Shown here in pieces: positions 37,259-46,721 of a stretch of 64,000 nucleotides of DNA. Each line of letters opens with the position of its first letter. Positions within the stretch are counted from its first letter, which is position 1. Where the stretch lies: the NCBI RefSeq assembly GCF_029581395.1, contig NZ_CP121117.1:1-64000 (forward strand). The letters run 5' to 3'. The translations under genes and the position numbers were made by a program. Below the pieces are notes generated by a model that saw only the letters and a list, made by a program, of their open reading frames with translations, was not told the origin of the DNA and ran no database searches. The DNA comes from Roseinatronobacter sp. S2. GTDB lineage: Bacteria > Pseudomonadota > Alphaproteobacteria > Rhodobacterales > Rhodobacteraceae.

Positions 37259-37675
37259 TTATGAGACTGATGTGACCGTCAACGTTCTGCGCTGTGCCGC
37301 GCGGGTGTCCCAATGGAACGATGAGCCCTCGGTCAAGCCAAGAAGCGCCACGCCGATCGGCGTCATGATGGAAACCTTGCCTTGCGCGATATCTGCGTCT
37401 TCCGGATAGACCAGCATCACAGTTCTTTCCTGCCCAGAGGATTCATCTCGGTACGTGACCATATTTCCGATTTTGACCACATTTGCCGGCATTTCCGCCG
37501 CAGGCAGAACCTTTGCTCGACCTAGCTCTTCTAACAAACGGTTGGCCAAGTCGGCATTGCGCACCAACGCGCCTTCTGCCAACGCTTCCAGGTGGGCTAG
37601 ATCATCCGCATCAATGATTATTTTCGGATTGCGTAACCGACGATTCTGCGGGTTGGTAAGCTTTTGCGGTGCCAT
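37259..37675 (-). CDS. rnk: Rnk-like regulator of nucleoside diphosphate kinase (GreA/GreB C-terminal fold), copy 1
   Basis: 138 residues. An N-terminal helical hairpin (D-A-D-D-L-A-H-L-E-A-L) is followed by the GreA/B-type C-terminal domain: V-V-K-I-G-N-M-V-T-Y, Y-P-E-D-A-D-I, S-I-M-T-P-I-G-V-A-L-L-G-L. Rnk binds RNA polymerase near the secondary channel in E. coli. It follows a divergent relative (37759-38211) on the same strand; the same two-gene order recurs at 44160-45239. Confidence 0.87.
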   Translation of the reverse strand: MAPQKLTNPQNRRLRNPKIIIDADDLAHLEALAEGALVRNADLANRLLEELGRAKVLPAAEMPANVVKIGNMVTYRDESSGQERTVMLVYPEDADIAQGKVSIMTPIGVALLGLTEGSSFHWDTRAAQRRTLTVTSVS

Positions 37676-37758
37676 GGTGGCCGCTCCTTATGAGAAGAAA
37701 TGCTGATGCGCGGGATGAAGGAAGGCCCTTTGGCTTGGGCCATGTCTGTCCGGAGATG

Positions 37759-38211
37759 TCAGATTGCTTGGATCACGTGCGAAACCGTGATGGTTCGAAC
37801 AGACCCGTTTTCGCACAGCAAAGGCGCTCGTTGGCCGGCCTGCATCCCAATGAGTGTTACGCCCAAGATCGAATACGCAGGTATGACCCCCGTACCGTGC
37901 CCCCATCGAGCTTGATGAACGAGTAGGCCGTCCTGGTCTGAACCTTGGTCAATAGCGTATCGGAATTGGCGGCCAATAGTTACCATTTCCTCTGAGTCGA
38001 GTTTTTTGACTGGTTTCAGTCTCATCAACTTGTGCCTTATAACATATGAAAGCAAGAGCGAGCCGGGTTGGAGTGACCCACCGCAATACGCCTGATATTC
38101 GTTAAGCCTGTGGTAATCAGTTTCTGGAATCGGCAAGCGTTCGCGTGGCCCTCTGCGACCGTTAGGCAGACTCACAATATTGGAATACCAGTGTTCGTGG
38201 GTGTTAGACAT
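37759..38211 (-). CDS. Divergent Rnk/GreA-C-like protein
   Basis: 150 residues. The overall identity to Rnk is weak, but the C-terminal half keeps the same plan: M-V-T-I-G-R-Q-F-R-Y, then S-I-L-G-V-T-L-I-G-M-Q-A-G-Q-R-A. That segment is nearly repeated in the protein at 44160-44687 (F-L-G-I-T-L-I-G-M-S-A-G-Q-R-A). The acidic tip residues of Gre factors are absent. It likely binds RNA polymerase or is a paralogue partner of Rnk; function unknown. Confidence 0.7.
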   Translation of the reverse strand: MSNTHEHWYSNIVSLPNGRRGPRERLPIPETDYHRLNEYQAYCGGSLQPGSLLLSYVIRHKLMRLKPVKKLDSEEMVTIGRQFRYAIDQGSDQDGLLVHQARWGHGTGVIPAYSILGVTLIGMQAGQRAPLLCENGSVRTITVSHVIQAI

Positions 38212-38865
38212 GTAGTCACCTTGGTAACCGCGGCCGCGTGCTCGTCATCGAAACTTGAGGAGGCCCCGGGGGTGCAGCAGGCGCAAACGCGTCTATACCG
38301 CCCGGGGAAACGGGCGGTTAAGCAGAAGAAAACGATGCTGGTCTACATGCTTCAACATGTTTCTAGAGGTAGGTTGTCAAATCGGTTATGTCAATCGGAT
38401 TGATTTCGGCGCCGACCTGTCGGCGGCCCGACAGATGCCGTGCATCGACATTCTTCATGCTTTCTGGCAGATCAGTGGCGCTGGCGCGCAAACTACTCGT
38501 CACCTTGTGGAAGTATGTGACCAGCGGCGTGGTGATCGATGGAGCTGTTGTGACCAAGGCCTGACACTGAGCACATCACCACAGATCAACCCAATCCTCC
38601 GGGCCTGAGCAGCCCTGACGGATCCAGACGAACGGACCGAAGTCCCCTATGGCTTCAATCGCCGTTCAAAAGAATGGTTCCGTTCTCCTGAGCCCACCCC
38701 TGAATGCGGGATTATGGTGCAGCCGTCCTGAGCGGCGACCGGATATGAGGTGGTACAGGTGAGGCTTGGCCTGCCGGTACTGGGAATGGGCGCAACTGGA
38801 CACCGTCATCAAAGTGAGAAAGGCTGCAAATGCTGTCACTCAACACTTGACGCTAAGCTCATCAT
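38212..38865. other. Intergenic region with hairpin and decayed sequence
   Basis: About 650 bases without a supported gene. A CCGCCCG/CGGGCGG hairpin (38299-38318, loop GGGAAA) lies near the start of the leftward Rnk-like gene. The right part, up to 38865, is probably the ruined 5' half of the IS5-type transposase that follows, but I could not read a coherent frame in it. Confidence 0.4.
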
Positions 38866-39297
38866 ATGAAGGGGGCTCAGAGCCAGGCCATAGGCCGTTC
38901 GCGCGGTGACATAACGACCAAAATCCTGGCCCTGACCGACGCGCTTGGTAACCTTGTCGATTTCCGCCTGCTGCCGGGGCAAGCGCACGATCTACGAGGA
39001 GTGCCGGCATTGATCGACGACCTCGCTGCAGATCACCTGCTCGCTGATTGCGCCTTCGATGCCGATTGGCTGCGAACCACGCTGGCCAAACGGAGCATCA
39101 CCCCGGTCATTCCACCAAAATCCAACCGACGCTTTCCTGCAGAGTTCGACAAGAAAACATACAAATGGCGGCATCTGATTGAAAACTATTTCGGAAGACT
39201 CAAGGAAAACAGAGGTATCGCTATGCGCTCGTGCAAGACCGACCAGAGCTTCAAGGCGTTCATCTCACTGGCAGAATCGATCATTCAACTCAGATGA
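38866..39297 (+). pseudogene. IS5-family transposase, C-terminal fragment
   Basis: 143 residues corresponding to the catalytic second half of IS5/IS1031-type transposases: A-I-G-R-S-R-G-D, L-A-D-C-A-F-D-A-D-W-L, P-P-K-S-N-R, and W-R-H-L-I-E-N-Y-F-G-R-L-K. The first catalytic Asp and the whole N-terminal part are missing, and an in-frame stop precedes it. Ends close to an A-A-C-A-G-C-C-C-C-T terminus typical of this element type. Confidence 0.8.
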
Positions 39298-39540
39298 ACG
39301 CCAACAGCCCCTAAAATCTGCTCTGATCTTGCAAAATAGCCTTGCTCGATTGTCGCCAAAAAGGACACATGGCCCGTTGCGAATGTCTGACGGCGGGAAG
39401 ATATCGACCACGCTGATGCGCACGGCCATCGTCGCGTGATTTCGCACAGAGAGCAGTGACTTTATAAGGGCTTTTTCCCTGAACTGATGGAGGCGACCAT
39501 GCTTGTTCGAAATCTACTGGCACAGATGACTGCAACCCCC

Positions 39541-40845
39541 TCAGCTCAAGGCTGGGCGCAGCCCGTCGGTGGTTTGCGGACGGCGAGTCCGCCCTAGATA
39601 TCGCTCGAACCCTAGACCAGTGGTCTCAATCTCAGCCGCTCGGCCTGCGATGATATCTGCCAGAATCCTCGCCGAGCCGGCTGCCATTGTCCATCCAAGC
39701 GTGCCGTGGCCGGTGTTCATGAATAGGTTAGGCACTGGCGAGCGCCCCACGACAGGCGTTCCATCCGGGGTCATCGGGCGAAGGCCGGTCCAGAACTCGG
39801 CATTTTCTGCATCACCGGCGCCACCAAACAAGTCTTGGACAGAATGCAGTAATGTGTGTTTCCTCTTATTGTTTAGGGTCAGATCGAACCCTGCAAGCTC
39901 AGCCATGCCGCCAACACGGATGCGCCTATCCAGCCGGGTGATGGCGATCTTGTAGGTTTCATCCATAACCGTTGAAACGGGCGCGCGCGCCTCGTCAACG
40001 ATGGGCAGCGTGACAGAATAACCCTTCACCGGATAGACAGGTAGGTGGATACCCAACGGCGCAACCAGTGCGGGTGAGTAGCTGCCGAGAGCAAGCACAA
40101 ATGCATCCGCAGTGATCCTGCCTTGCGTCGTGCTGACCGAGGCCACACGACCTTCGACCACGTTCAGCTGCGTAATCTTCGTATCATGTCGGAAAATGAC
40201 ACCTTGTTCGGAGGCCAGTCTTGCAAGTACCTGGGTGAATTTGAAGCAATCACCGGTTTCGTCACCGGGCAGGCGCAAACCGCCCACTATCCGGTCCTGT
40301 GATCCGCGCAGGCCCGGCTCAGCGGCAAGGCAACCCATCACATCGAGGAGTTCGAAAGCGACGCCCCCTGCGCGCAGCACCTCGATATCCTTGCCAGCGG
40401 CATCGAGCTGTTTCTGGGTTCGGAACAGCTGCAGCGTGCCCTGCTGCCGCTCGTCAAAGCAGATCCCGGTCAAAGTTCGCAGCTCGGTCAGGCAGTCTCG
40501 GGAGTATTCAGCCAGCCGTACCATACGCGCTTTGTTCACAGCATAAGCTGCGCTGGAGCAGTTGCTGAGCATTTGTGTCATCCATCGCAACTTTGCCATG
40601 TCCATCCTCGGCTGGATGATCAGGGGCGCGTGTTTCATGAACATCCATTTAAGCGCCTTCAGGGGGATGCCGGGCGCAGCCCAGGGCGAAGAGTATCCGG
40701 GACTGATTTCGCCGGCATTGGCGAAAGACGTTTCCATCGCAACGCTCGGCTGACGGTCAATCACTTCGACCTCAAATCCGGCCTGCGCCAGATACCATGC
40801 CGAGGTTACTCCGATGACGCCTGAACCCAAAACCGCGATCTTCAT
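39541..40845 (-). CDS. dadA: D-amino-acid dehydrogenase (DadA-type FAD oxidoreductase)
   Basis: 434 residues. FAD-binding [10 protein letters not shown] at the start, E-V-I-D-R-Q after the second strand, Y-S-S-P-W-A-A-P-G and the C-terminal [14 protein letters not shown] typical of DadA. It oxidises D-amino acids to 2-oxo acids, feeding electrons to the respiratory chain at the inner membrane. Lies alone between IS5 remnants. Confidence 0.9.
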   Translation of the reverse strand: MKIAVLGSGVIGVTSAWYLAQAGFEVEVIDRQPSVAMETSFANAGEISPGYSSPWAAPGIPLKALKWMFMKHAPLIIQPRMDMAKLRWMTQMLSNCSSAAYAVNKARMVRLAEYSRDCLTELRTLTGICFDERQQGTLQLFRTQKQLDAAGKDIEVLRAGGVAFELLDVMGCLAAEPGLRGSQDRIVGGLRLPGDETGDCFKFTQVLARLASEQGVIFRHDTKITQLNVVEGRVASVSTTQGRITADAFVLALGSYSPALVAPLGIHLPVYPVKGYSVTLPIVDEARAPVSTVMDETYKIAITRLDRRIRVGGMAELAGFDLTLNNKRKHTLLHSVQDLFGGAGDAENAEFWTGLRPMTPDGTPVVGRSPVPNLFMNTGHGTLGWTMAAGSARILADIIAGRAAEIETTGLGFERYLGRTRRPQTTDGLRPALS

Positions 40846-40964
40846 TTTTTCATCCTAATTTGGCCAAGAACCTATTGAAGAATTTTACATCGGCAGGAAG
40901 AGAATGTTCCTGCTATTGCGTTACGCGCATGCACGGCCTTTCGAAGAAAATGCTGCATGCAGGA

Positions 40965-42054
40965 GGCATTGTTGCAGAACTCACGCCTGAGGCGTGACTT
41001 CCCCTTTCCCCTTTGAACTCAGGCGACGCGGACGATCTCAGCCGTTCCAAGGGCCGAGAAGCGGTTCATCAGGGCTATGCGGATATGGATTTCGGTAGTC
41101 TGGCGGTCTGGGTCTCTTGCGGCAATGCATTCTCCGAAAGCTTTGAGATCGAGCCGGAGAAGCGCCACCGGTTCAAGCGAACCGGCGAGGGCATCTTCGC
41201 CTCGATACGGCTGCGGGCGTTATATCCGGTCCAGCGCTTCCAGAACGCCCTACCATAGTGCCGGGGGCACGCAGTGTTTCGTTTCGGGCGATGGCGGCCG
41301 GGCAGTTCGCTTTCCACGGACGCCCATTCCTGCGGATAGGTATTATCGGAGTGGCCTGCCGGTCGAGGATGGCGGTGTGGCAACGGCGCGTGTCATAGGC
41401 ACCGTCAGCGGTCACCGTGCCGATTTCTTCACCCTGAGGGATCTGCTCCAGCAGTTCCGGTAGAATGGGGCTGTCACCGTCGCTGCTGGGTGTGAACTCG
41501 ACAGCCCGGATGTCCGAAGTCGCCGTGTCCATGGCCAGATGCACCTTGCGCCACTGGCGTCGGCCCTGAACGCCGTGCTTGCGGGCCTGCCATTCGCCAT
41601 CGCCCAGGAACTTGATGCCAGTGCTGTCAACCAGCAGGTTCAGCGGACCATCGGCGCGCCGGTAGGGGATCTGGACCGACAGCGTTTTCTGCCGCCGACA
41701 CAGTGTCGTATAGTCCGGCACAGCCCAATACAGATTCGCTAATTTCATCAGGCTTGCCACCATCCCAGTCGTTTGCCGCAACGGCAGCTTGAAGAGAACC
41801 TTGATGGTCAGGCAGAACTGGATCGCCACGTCGGAGAACACAGCAGGCCTTCCAGGGCTGCCGTCAGGCGGCGCGTGCCAGGTCATATCCCTGTCCAACC
41901 AGATCAGCAGTGACCCGCGCTTGCGTAGCTAAGCCGTGTAGCTGGACCAGTTCGTGGTGCGGTAGCGGGCGGGTGATGGCTTGCTCATGGTACCCGTCTA
42001 ACCGCATGGATTCGCGATGTGAATCCTCAACCGTCAGAGTTCTGCAACAACGCC
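40965..42054 (-). mobile_element. IS5-family insertion sequence, about 1.09 kb, decayed
   Basis: 18-bp terminal inverted repeats with one mismatch: GGCATTGTTGCAGAACTC at 40965-40982 and its complement GAGTTCTGCAACAACGCC at 42037-42054. No direct repeat is visible in the flanks. It has cut into an IS3-type element whose remains start on its right. Confidence 0.75.
41019..41988 (-). pseudogene. IS5-family transposase with amber and frameshifts
   Basis: Reading from the ATG at 41988 gives M-S-K-P-S-P-A-R-Y then TAG after S-S-Y-T-A; the frame continues R-K-R-G-S-L-L-I-W-L into the long intact part (41898 leftward) with D-S-T-G-I-K-F-L and T-A-D-G-A-Y-D-T. The frame breaks near 41260 and the conserved C-terminus (W-K-R-W-T-G-Y, R-S-R-I-E-A-K-M, then F-S-A-L-G-T-A-E-I-V) is found in two other frames, ending at 41019. 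Total length fits a 324-residue transposase. Inactive. Confidence 0.8.
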
Positions 42055-42069
42055 CACCCCCCTCCTCCG

Positions 42070-42398
42070 AAGCGTTGTTCCGCACTTGCGAATATCGCTC
42101 GGACTGGCCGAGCAAAGGTTATGCCACGAAGGTCGACGCCTAAGCCTGGATGAAATCCTTCGTCAGCTGGTATAATGGCGCGCATCTGCACAGCGCGATG
42201 CACTTCGACACGTCAGATGCGCGTCATGCTGGTCATGATCGTGCTATGCTGGCAAACCGTGCCATCCTCTATGCAAATGCACGGGCACAATACCCGGAAC
42301 GCGAGTCCGGCAAAACCCGCAACTGGCAACCCACCGGACCCGTCTGGCTCAACCCTGAAACCGAAGCCCGCGCCCTTGAAATCAGAGACACCGCATGA
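42070..42398 (+). pseudogene. IS3-family transposase, C-terminal remnant
   Basis: The frame reads L-F-R-T-C-E-Y-R-S-D-W-P-S-K-G-Y, a TAA, then A-W-M-K-S-F-V-S-W-Y-N-G-A-H-L-H-S, and ends with the typical R-N-W-Q-P-T-G-P-V-W-L-N-P tail. This is the last third of an IS3-type integrase. It is truncated on the left by the IS5 copy and carries a nonsense codon at about 42140. Confidence 0.75.
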
Positions 42399-42847
42399 AA
42401 TCGGCGGACAACTTGTTTGACAAACACCGTCAAGTTGCTGCTCAAACTGCCGCTCACGCAAGCATTGCGGCTGGCGGGGCTGGATTGGCTCGTGCCAGAC
42501 TGATCGAGCTTATGCCGCAGGCAGAAGAGCCTGCAGCTGGACAGCATCGGCTTCAATTCCCTCGGTTAAAGGGAAAGGGTAAACCACGCTTTTCGACGCC
42601 TTTCTAAAACAACGCTCTGAAAAACAACCATAATTCGTCTCGCTACGCGTTTGCACGGAGTATTTTCACTATGGGCTTGAAAGCCTGTCGGCGAACTGTC
42701 ATATAATTAAGCATGATTACGTTCAGCTTCTCCAAGAGGTTCCTGCATTATTCAGGAAGCCTACTGAACCGCCGGTAACCCCAGGCGGCTCAAGCCTATT
42801 GGCTTTTAAGTCCTGGGGATATTTCTCAAACGCATCAAACGAAAACA

Positions 42848-42873
42848 CCAAAGCAGTTAGAAACTGCATTTGG
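42848..42873 (+). promoter_or_regulatory. Hairpin upstream of the DUF1127 gene
   Basis: CCAAA-GCAGTT-AGA-AACTGC-A-TTTGG: 11 paired bases with one bulged A and a three-base loop, 47 bases before the DUF1127 ATG. It could be a leader structure or an operator. No long T-run follows. Confidence 0.35.
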
Positions 42874-42919
42874 CGTTTATTGATGTCGTGACATCAGTGG
42901 CTTCAAGATTGGAAAGTAT

Positions 42920-43177
42920 ATGTCAGTGCACAATGAAGGTTGTGTCAGGAACACTTCTGACAACATTTCGACCAAGAGTGATGGCGGTGGCGGGCTGCGA
43001 CAGTTGCTGCGGACGTGCATTAGACGACGGCAGCAACGGAAGATGATGGCCTCGCTTTCGGCTCTGGATGATCGAACCCTTCGGAGTATCGGTCTTCACA
43101 GGAATGAAATAGAGTGCGTTATAGATCGTTTTACGGATGCTGAATTGCGCATGCAGATTTTCGCAGCCAAAAAATAG
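42920..43177 (+). CDS. DUF1127 (YjiS-like) small protein
   Basis: 85 residues. The second half carries the DUF1127 pattern: basic R-R-R-Q-Q-R-K, L-S-A-L-D-D-R-T-L-R-S-I-G-L-H-R-N-E-I. In alphaproteobacteria such Arg-rich proteins bind RNA or membranes and affect phosphate and RNA metabolism; the exact role here is unknown. The N-terminal 30 residues are polar and not conserved. Confidence 0.82.
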   Translation: MSVHNEGCVRNTSDNISTKSDGGGGLRQLLRTCIRRRQQRKMMASLSALDDRTLRSIGLHRNEIECVIDRFTDAELRMQIFAAKK

Positions 43178-43352
43178 ATTCTGTTGTGTCGTCCCGTGAA
43201 ATAGCCAGTTCCGCAGATCTTTGCGACGTATTGGGAAGCTCTCAACGCATGCATAGCTGAATTGGTTAGAGAAAAAAGCGAAATCGTACGCCATTTTTTC
43301 CTCTTTACGAAAACATGCGCCCACAACAATCGATGAACCGAAAGGCTTGAAA

Positions 43353-43760
43353 ATGAAACCTGCATCAACACCACAAGTGCGTTTACCAAAAATTCTCCTG
43401 GATAAAACTGTAGCAAGCCGCCTCGAAGCAATGACGTCTACTTTGATGAGGCGATCCCCTGAATTGGCGGAGCGGTTAACAGAAGAAATAGCGCGCGCGA
43501 AGCTTATCGCTCCAGAGAAGCTCCGCGAGAATGTCGTAACAATTGGTAGTGAGGTCACCTATCGTGATATGGCCACTGATCGAGTTCGTACGGTAACATT
43601 AGTCTTTCCCGAAGACGCTGATATGGAACAAAATCGAATATCAGTTCTAACGCCTGCAGGCTTAGCGCTCTTGGGGTTTAGTGAGGGAGCAGTAATCCAA
43701 TGGCACATGAGAGCGCATGAACCACGCGAATTGGAAATTATAAAAGTTTCTCTTGCGTAG
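43353..43760 (+). CDS. rnk: Rnk-like regulator, copy 2
   Basis: 135 residues from the ATG at 43353 (AAAGG upstream). Same plan as copy 1: helical start, V-V-T-I-G-S-E-V-T-Y-R-D-M, F-P-E-D-A-D-M, S-V-L-T-P-A-G-L-A-L-L-G-F. Noticeably AT-richer than copy 1 and stands alone without a divergent partner directly upstream, suggesting separate transfer. Confidence 0.87.
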   Translation: MKPASTPQVRLPKILLDKTVASRLEAMTSTLMRRSPELAERLTEEIARAKLIAPEKLRENVVTIGSEVTYRDMATDRVRTVTLVFPEDADMEQNRISVLTPAGLALLGFSEGAVIQWHMRAHEPRELEIIKVSLA

Positions 43761-44159
43761 TCCCGTTAAATCATAACACGAAAAACTAATGCCCAATCGA
43801 ATGAAGAAAATCGCTATTTTTTTGCAACTCTAATAATATATAAATTCAAATTTTAGGTGATAACAATGATTGCCTATGAGCATGGAAAAGTTTTCTTGGT
43901 TGGTTTGGTGACAAAATGGCGACAGTGATAAAAGAAAATCGTTTTTGGGTTAGTAGGTTTGACTTCGCATCAAGCATTGCCTATCATTTAGACATGATGA
44001 TATTCGCTCCTCTGACAAGGTTCCGGATTTACTCCGGTTCGCTTCTGACGCGCTTTTGGCCCCGGGCATAAGCGGTCATTTTTGGCCAGCTTCCCCGGGG
44101 ACAATCTGCTCAGAGCTAAAGTCAGATGAACGGGCAGACTTGCTCGTCGAGGAGTTATC
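43761..44159. other. AT-rich intergenic region
   Basis: About 400 bases, the most AT-rich part of the island on its left side (43800-43980), becoming GC-richer on the right. No convincing gene. It probably carries the promoter for the following Rnk-like pair. Confidence 0.4.
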
Positions 44160-44687
44160 ATGCGTCGATATTTTGATGCTCTGCACCCGAATAGTGGGAG
44201 CGGTTTTTTAGAGAATGACCAGTGCGCACAGCAACGGGGGATAGGCAGTATAGCCGACCTTCGCCCCATCCGCGCGGTACTAACATCTCGCGACTATTGG
44301 TGTCTGCAAGAGCATCGTCGTCGATGCGAAGACATCGACGCCGCCATGTTCATGCGTCTTGCCAGACTAATTCGGGCCAAGATGGAGGATGCAACGGTTC
44401 TAAGCTGCGACGAGATAACACCTGACACTGTGACTGGATCAGCTCGGGTCACCTATCTTCTCGACCAGAATCGACCAAAGACGCGCAGGCTCTACCATTG
44501 GGGTTATCCTGATCGTGCGCGCAATCGCCTGCCTGTATGCACCTTTCTCGGGATTACATTGATCGGGATGTCGGCTGGGCAACGGGCGAAACTCATCAAC
44601 GCCAATGGAATAGCGGGTGAATTGCAAGTTCTCGCTGTCCATTCGCAAGTATCACCAGAAGCGCATACCTGCGACTGGCTAACCTGA
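44160..44687 (+). CDS. Divergent Rnk/GreA-C-like protein, second copy
   Basis: 175 residues. The C-terminal half has V-T-Y-L-L-D, then T-F-L-G-I-T-L-I-G-M-S-A-G-Q-R-A-K-L, matching the protein at 37759-38211. The first 50 residues do not resemble anything known; the start could be internal (for example the ATG at 44346). Followed 33 bases later by an Rnk-like gene, repeating the order seen on the minus strand at 38.2-37.3 kb. Confidence 0.65.
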   Translation: MRRYFDALHPNSGSGFLENDQCAQQRGIGSIADLRPIRAVLTSRDYWCLQEHRRRCEDIDAAMFMRLARLIRAKMEDATVLSCDEITPDTVTGSARVTYLLDQNRPKTRRLYHWGYPDRARNRLPVCTFLGITLIGMSAGQRAKLINANGIAGELQVLAVHSQVSPEAHTCDWLT

Positions 44688-44720
44688 TACGACGCTGTCC
44701 CAATTTATCCGGAGGCTCCC

Positions 44721-45239
44721 ATGTCACGTTCCCTTCGCCGCGAGCGCGTGGTTATTGATGCAACCCTTATAGAGCGCCTGGACTCGCTTGCTGGTGTTGC
44801 TGTCGCACGATTTCCAGGTGTGGCCTATCCACTGGTCAACAAACTGACATCAGCCAAGCTGGTTTCACCCGCGCGTATGCCTGCAGACGTCGTCACCATC
44901 GGTAGCGAGTTGAGTTACCGTGACATGGTCACTGGACGCGACCAGCAGGTCACCCTCACCTGGCCGGAGCGCGCCGATATAGATCGCGGTATTGTGTCGG
45001 TCCTGACGCCAATTGGCGTGGCACTTCTGGGTCTCTCGGTGGGCAATGCGTGCCGCTGGACGACCAGATCTGGTGAGGCCCGCACATTGACTGTGCTCGA
45101 AATAGTGCCTGAAAGCATCACTAGGGCGAAGGCTTTAGCCGCAATTTACGCATCAACCCCGTCAACCGTATTAGCTGCAGTTAAGAAGGAAATAATCAAT
45201 GCACCGCCGATTCATCCCTGCTGTTTGTCAGAGATGTGA
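44721..45239 (+). CDS. rnk: Rnk-like regulator with C-terminal extension, copy 3
   Basis: 172 residues; CGGAGG lies just upstream of the ATG. Core features V-V-T-I-G-S-E-L-S-Y-R-D-M, W-P-E-R-A-D-I, S-V-L-T-P-I-G-V-A-L-L-G-L. About 35 extra residues follow the usual end, and their last 41 bases overlap the next small gene, so the tail may be a recent stop loss. Confidence 0.85.
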   Translation: MSRSLRRERVVIDATLIERLDSLAGVAVARFPGVAYPLVNKLTSAKLVSPARMPADVVTIGSELSYRDMVTGRDQQVTLTWPERADIDRGIVSVLTPIGVALLGLSVGNACRWTTRSGEARTLTVLEIVPESITRAKALAAIYASTPSTVLAAVKKEIINAPPIHPCCLSEM

Positions 45240-45369
45240 CGAGCCTGTGCCGCGTGCTGCGGCGTGGCGGTGTCCATCCTGCAGAACCGAGTTCATTGCA
45301 GCTAATCAGTTTGAGCTGCCAAACACTCTGAAAATCGATCCGGCAACACGCGAGAAGTCCAAATTGTAA
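45199..45369 (+). CDS. Small zinc-ribbon protein, 56 residues
   Basis: ATG at 45199 with AAGGA eight bases upstream; stops with TAA at 45369. Two CxxC pairs (C-Q-R-C and C-P-S-C) 12 residues apart make a rubredoxin-like zinc ribbon; the rest is polar. It overlaps the end of the Rnk-like gene by 41 bases in another frame and ends 25 bases before the MscS gene. A small nucleic-acid or protein-binding zinc ribbon is likely; function unknown. Confidence 0.6.
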   Translation: MHRRFIPAVCQRCDEPVPRAAAWRCPSCRTEFIAANQFELPNTLKIDPATREKSKL

Positions 45370-45394
45370 CGTCGCAGAACCAAAAGAGGCTATC

Positions 45395-46381
45395 ATGACT
45401 TTGTTGAAGCGGTTGATCGCGCCCATCTTGTTTCTCACTGTACTCGCGTTCGTCGTGACCTTCCAACCGCATGTGACCGCACGCATTGGCGTCGCCCCAT
45501 GGGGCGAGCAAGGAAGAAATATTCTCACGATTGCAGCCTACTTAGGCATGGCATGGCTTCTCAGCAGGGTCGCAGACTTGATTCTGTCCAGAGTGCGGCC
45601 GCGGAGTCGACCAGTGCCAAAGCTTTTACGTGAGCTCATCTCGGGATCTCTGTTTCTAGTCGCTACGCTTTCAGGTGTGATGCTTTTGATGGGTCACAGT
45701 TCAGGTAGCGCACTTGCAAGCTCTGGTATCGTACTGGCGTTACTAGGCTTCGCGGTCCGAAATATCGTGGCTGATATACTATCGGGAATTGCGCTTGGTC
45801 TCGAGGCCCCTTTCCGCATCGCGGATTGGGTCCATATCGAAGGATTGGCCCGTGGTCGGGTTGTAGAGATTGGGTGGCGAACAACGCGCCTGCTAACTCG
45901 GGATTCAACCTATGTGATCTTGCCCAACAGTCAAATCTCGCGCCAACGCATCGTCAACTACAGTGCTCCACGTTCCGATTTTCGGGCCCAAATGGAGATT
46001 ACGCTCGATCATGCTGTTCCCGCCCGCAAAGGTGTTGAAATACTGCAGGCGGCGTTGGCGCGCGCGCACGTGATCAAGCAAGTACCCGCTCCTGACGTTC
46101 GCATTCAGGCAATTGAGGTTGACGGAATTCATTATGCGATGCGCTATTGGCTTGAGAGATTTGATCATGAAATCGACGCACGTGATGCAATATGGCATGA
46201 AGTCGATATGGCGCTACGCCGGACAAGTACTTCGCCTCCAGTTCAGCGCATTAGAATTCTTGATAATCGCATCGCGGATAGCGCCCGCCAAGAAGAGGGC
46301 ACATTTGTGCGACACGCTGACCCGGCCATTAGCTCGGTTAGAAGCCATGACAAAATGAAGCCCAGCTGCGCGAAGCAGTAA
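45395..46381 (+). CDS. Small-conductance mechanosensitive channel (MscS family)
   Basis: 328 residues. Three to four membrane helices, then the pore-lining helix and beta domain: L-L-G-F-A-V-R-N-I-V-A-D-I-L-S-G, P-F-R-I-A-D-W-V-H-I, and I-L-P-N-S-Q-I. Opens on hypo-osmotic shock. Probably co-transcribed with the Rnk-like/zinc-ribbon genes upstream. Confidence 0.9.
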   Translation: MTLLKRLIAPILFLTVLAFVVTFQPHVTARIGVAPWGEQGRNILTIAAYLGMAWLLSRVADLILSRVRPRSRPVPKLLRELISGSLFLVATLSGVMLLMGHSSGSALASSGIVLALLGFAVRNIVADILSGIALGLEAPFRIADWVHIEGLARGRVVEIGWRTTRLLTRDSTYVILPNSQISRQRIVNYSAPRSDFRAQMEITLDHAVPARKGVEILQAALARAHVIKQVPAPDVRIQAIEVDGIHYAMRYWLERFDHEIDARDAIWHEVDMALRRTSTSPPVQRIRILDNRIADSARQEEGTFVRHADPAISSVRSHDKMKPSCAKQ

Positions 46382-46482
46382 TCGACCAATGCAAGGCTCG
46401 TGACCGGAATTTAGCTTGTCATCTGCAGCAGCTTATCCCGACGTATGACAGGTCGCATGAATTTCACCGACGAAGGAGGTCG

Positions 46483-46527
46483 ATGATGCCCGAAATCGAT
46501 GGACAGAACCGGAAGAGGAGACCTTAG
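46483..46527 (+). CDS. Possible 14-residue peptide with strong ribosome site
   Basis: ATG-ATG at 46483 is preceded by AAGGAGG at ideal spacing, followed by 12 more codons (M-M-P-E-I-D-G-Q-N-R-K-R-R-P) and TAG. A strong Shine-Dalgarno before so short a frame suggests a leader peptide or the ruined start of a longer gene. Confidence 0.25.
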   Translation: MMPEIDGQNRKRRP

Positions 46528-46595
46528 CCAATAACTTGGCTATGGGCCACTTCCGGAGTTTAAAACTGTAACAAAAACTGGAACGGGAGTATACC

Positions 46596-46721
46596 ATGAT
46601 AAGGCGAATTCGGTACAGGCGCATGATCGCTAAATGGCATTGGCCAAGCTCAAGAACGGAAGCAATAATTATGATCGTTCTATTATTTTCGGCACTCGTG
46701 CTGGCCTTCCCAATGGGTTAA
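46596..46721 (+). CDS. Small single-span membrane protein, 41 residues
   Basis: ATG at 46596 with GGGAG seven bases upstream. Strongly basic start (R-R-I-R-Y-R-R), then one hydrophobic helix near the C-terminus (I-I-M-I-V-L-L-F-S-A-L-V-L-A-F). Positive-inside topology with a short outside tail. Too short for standard gene calling. Unknown function. Confidence 0.45.
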   Translation: MIRRIRYRRMIAKWHWPSSRTEAIIMIVLLFSALVLAFPMG

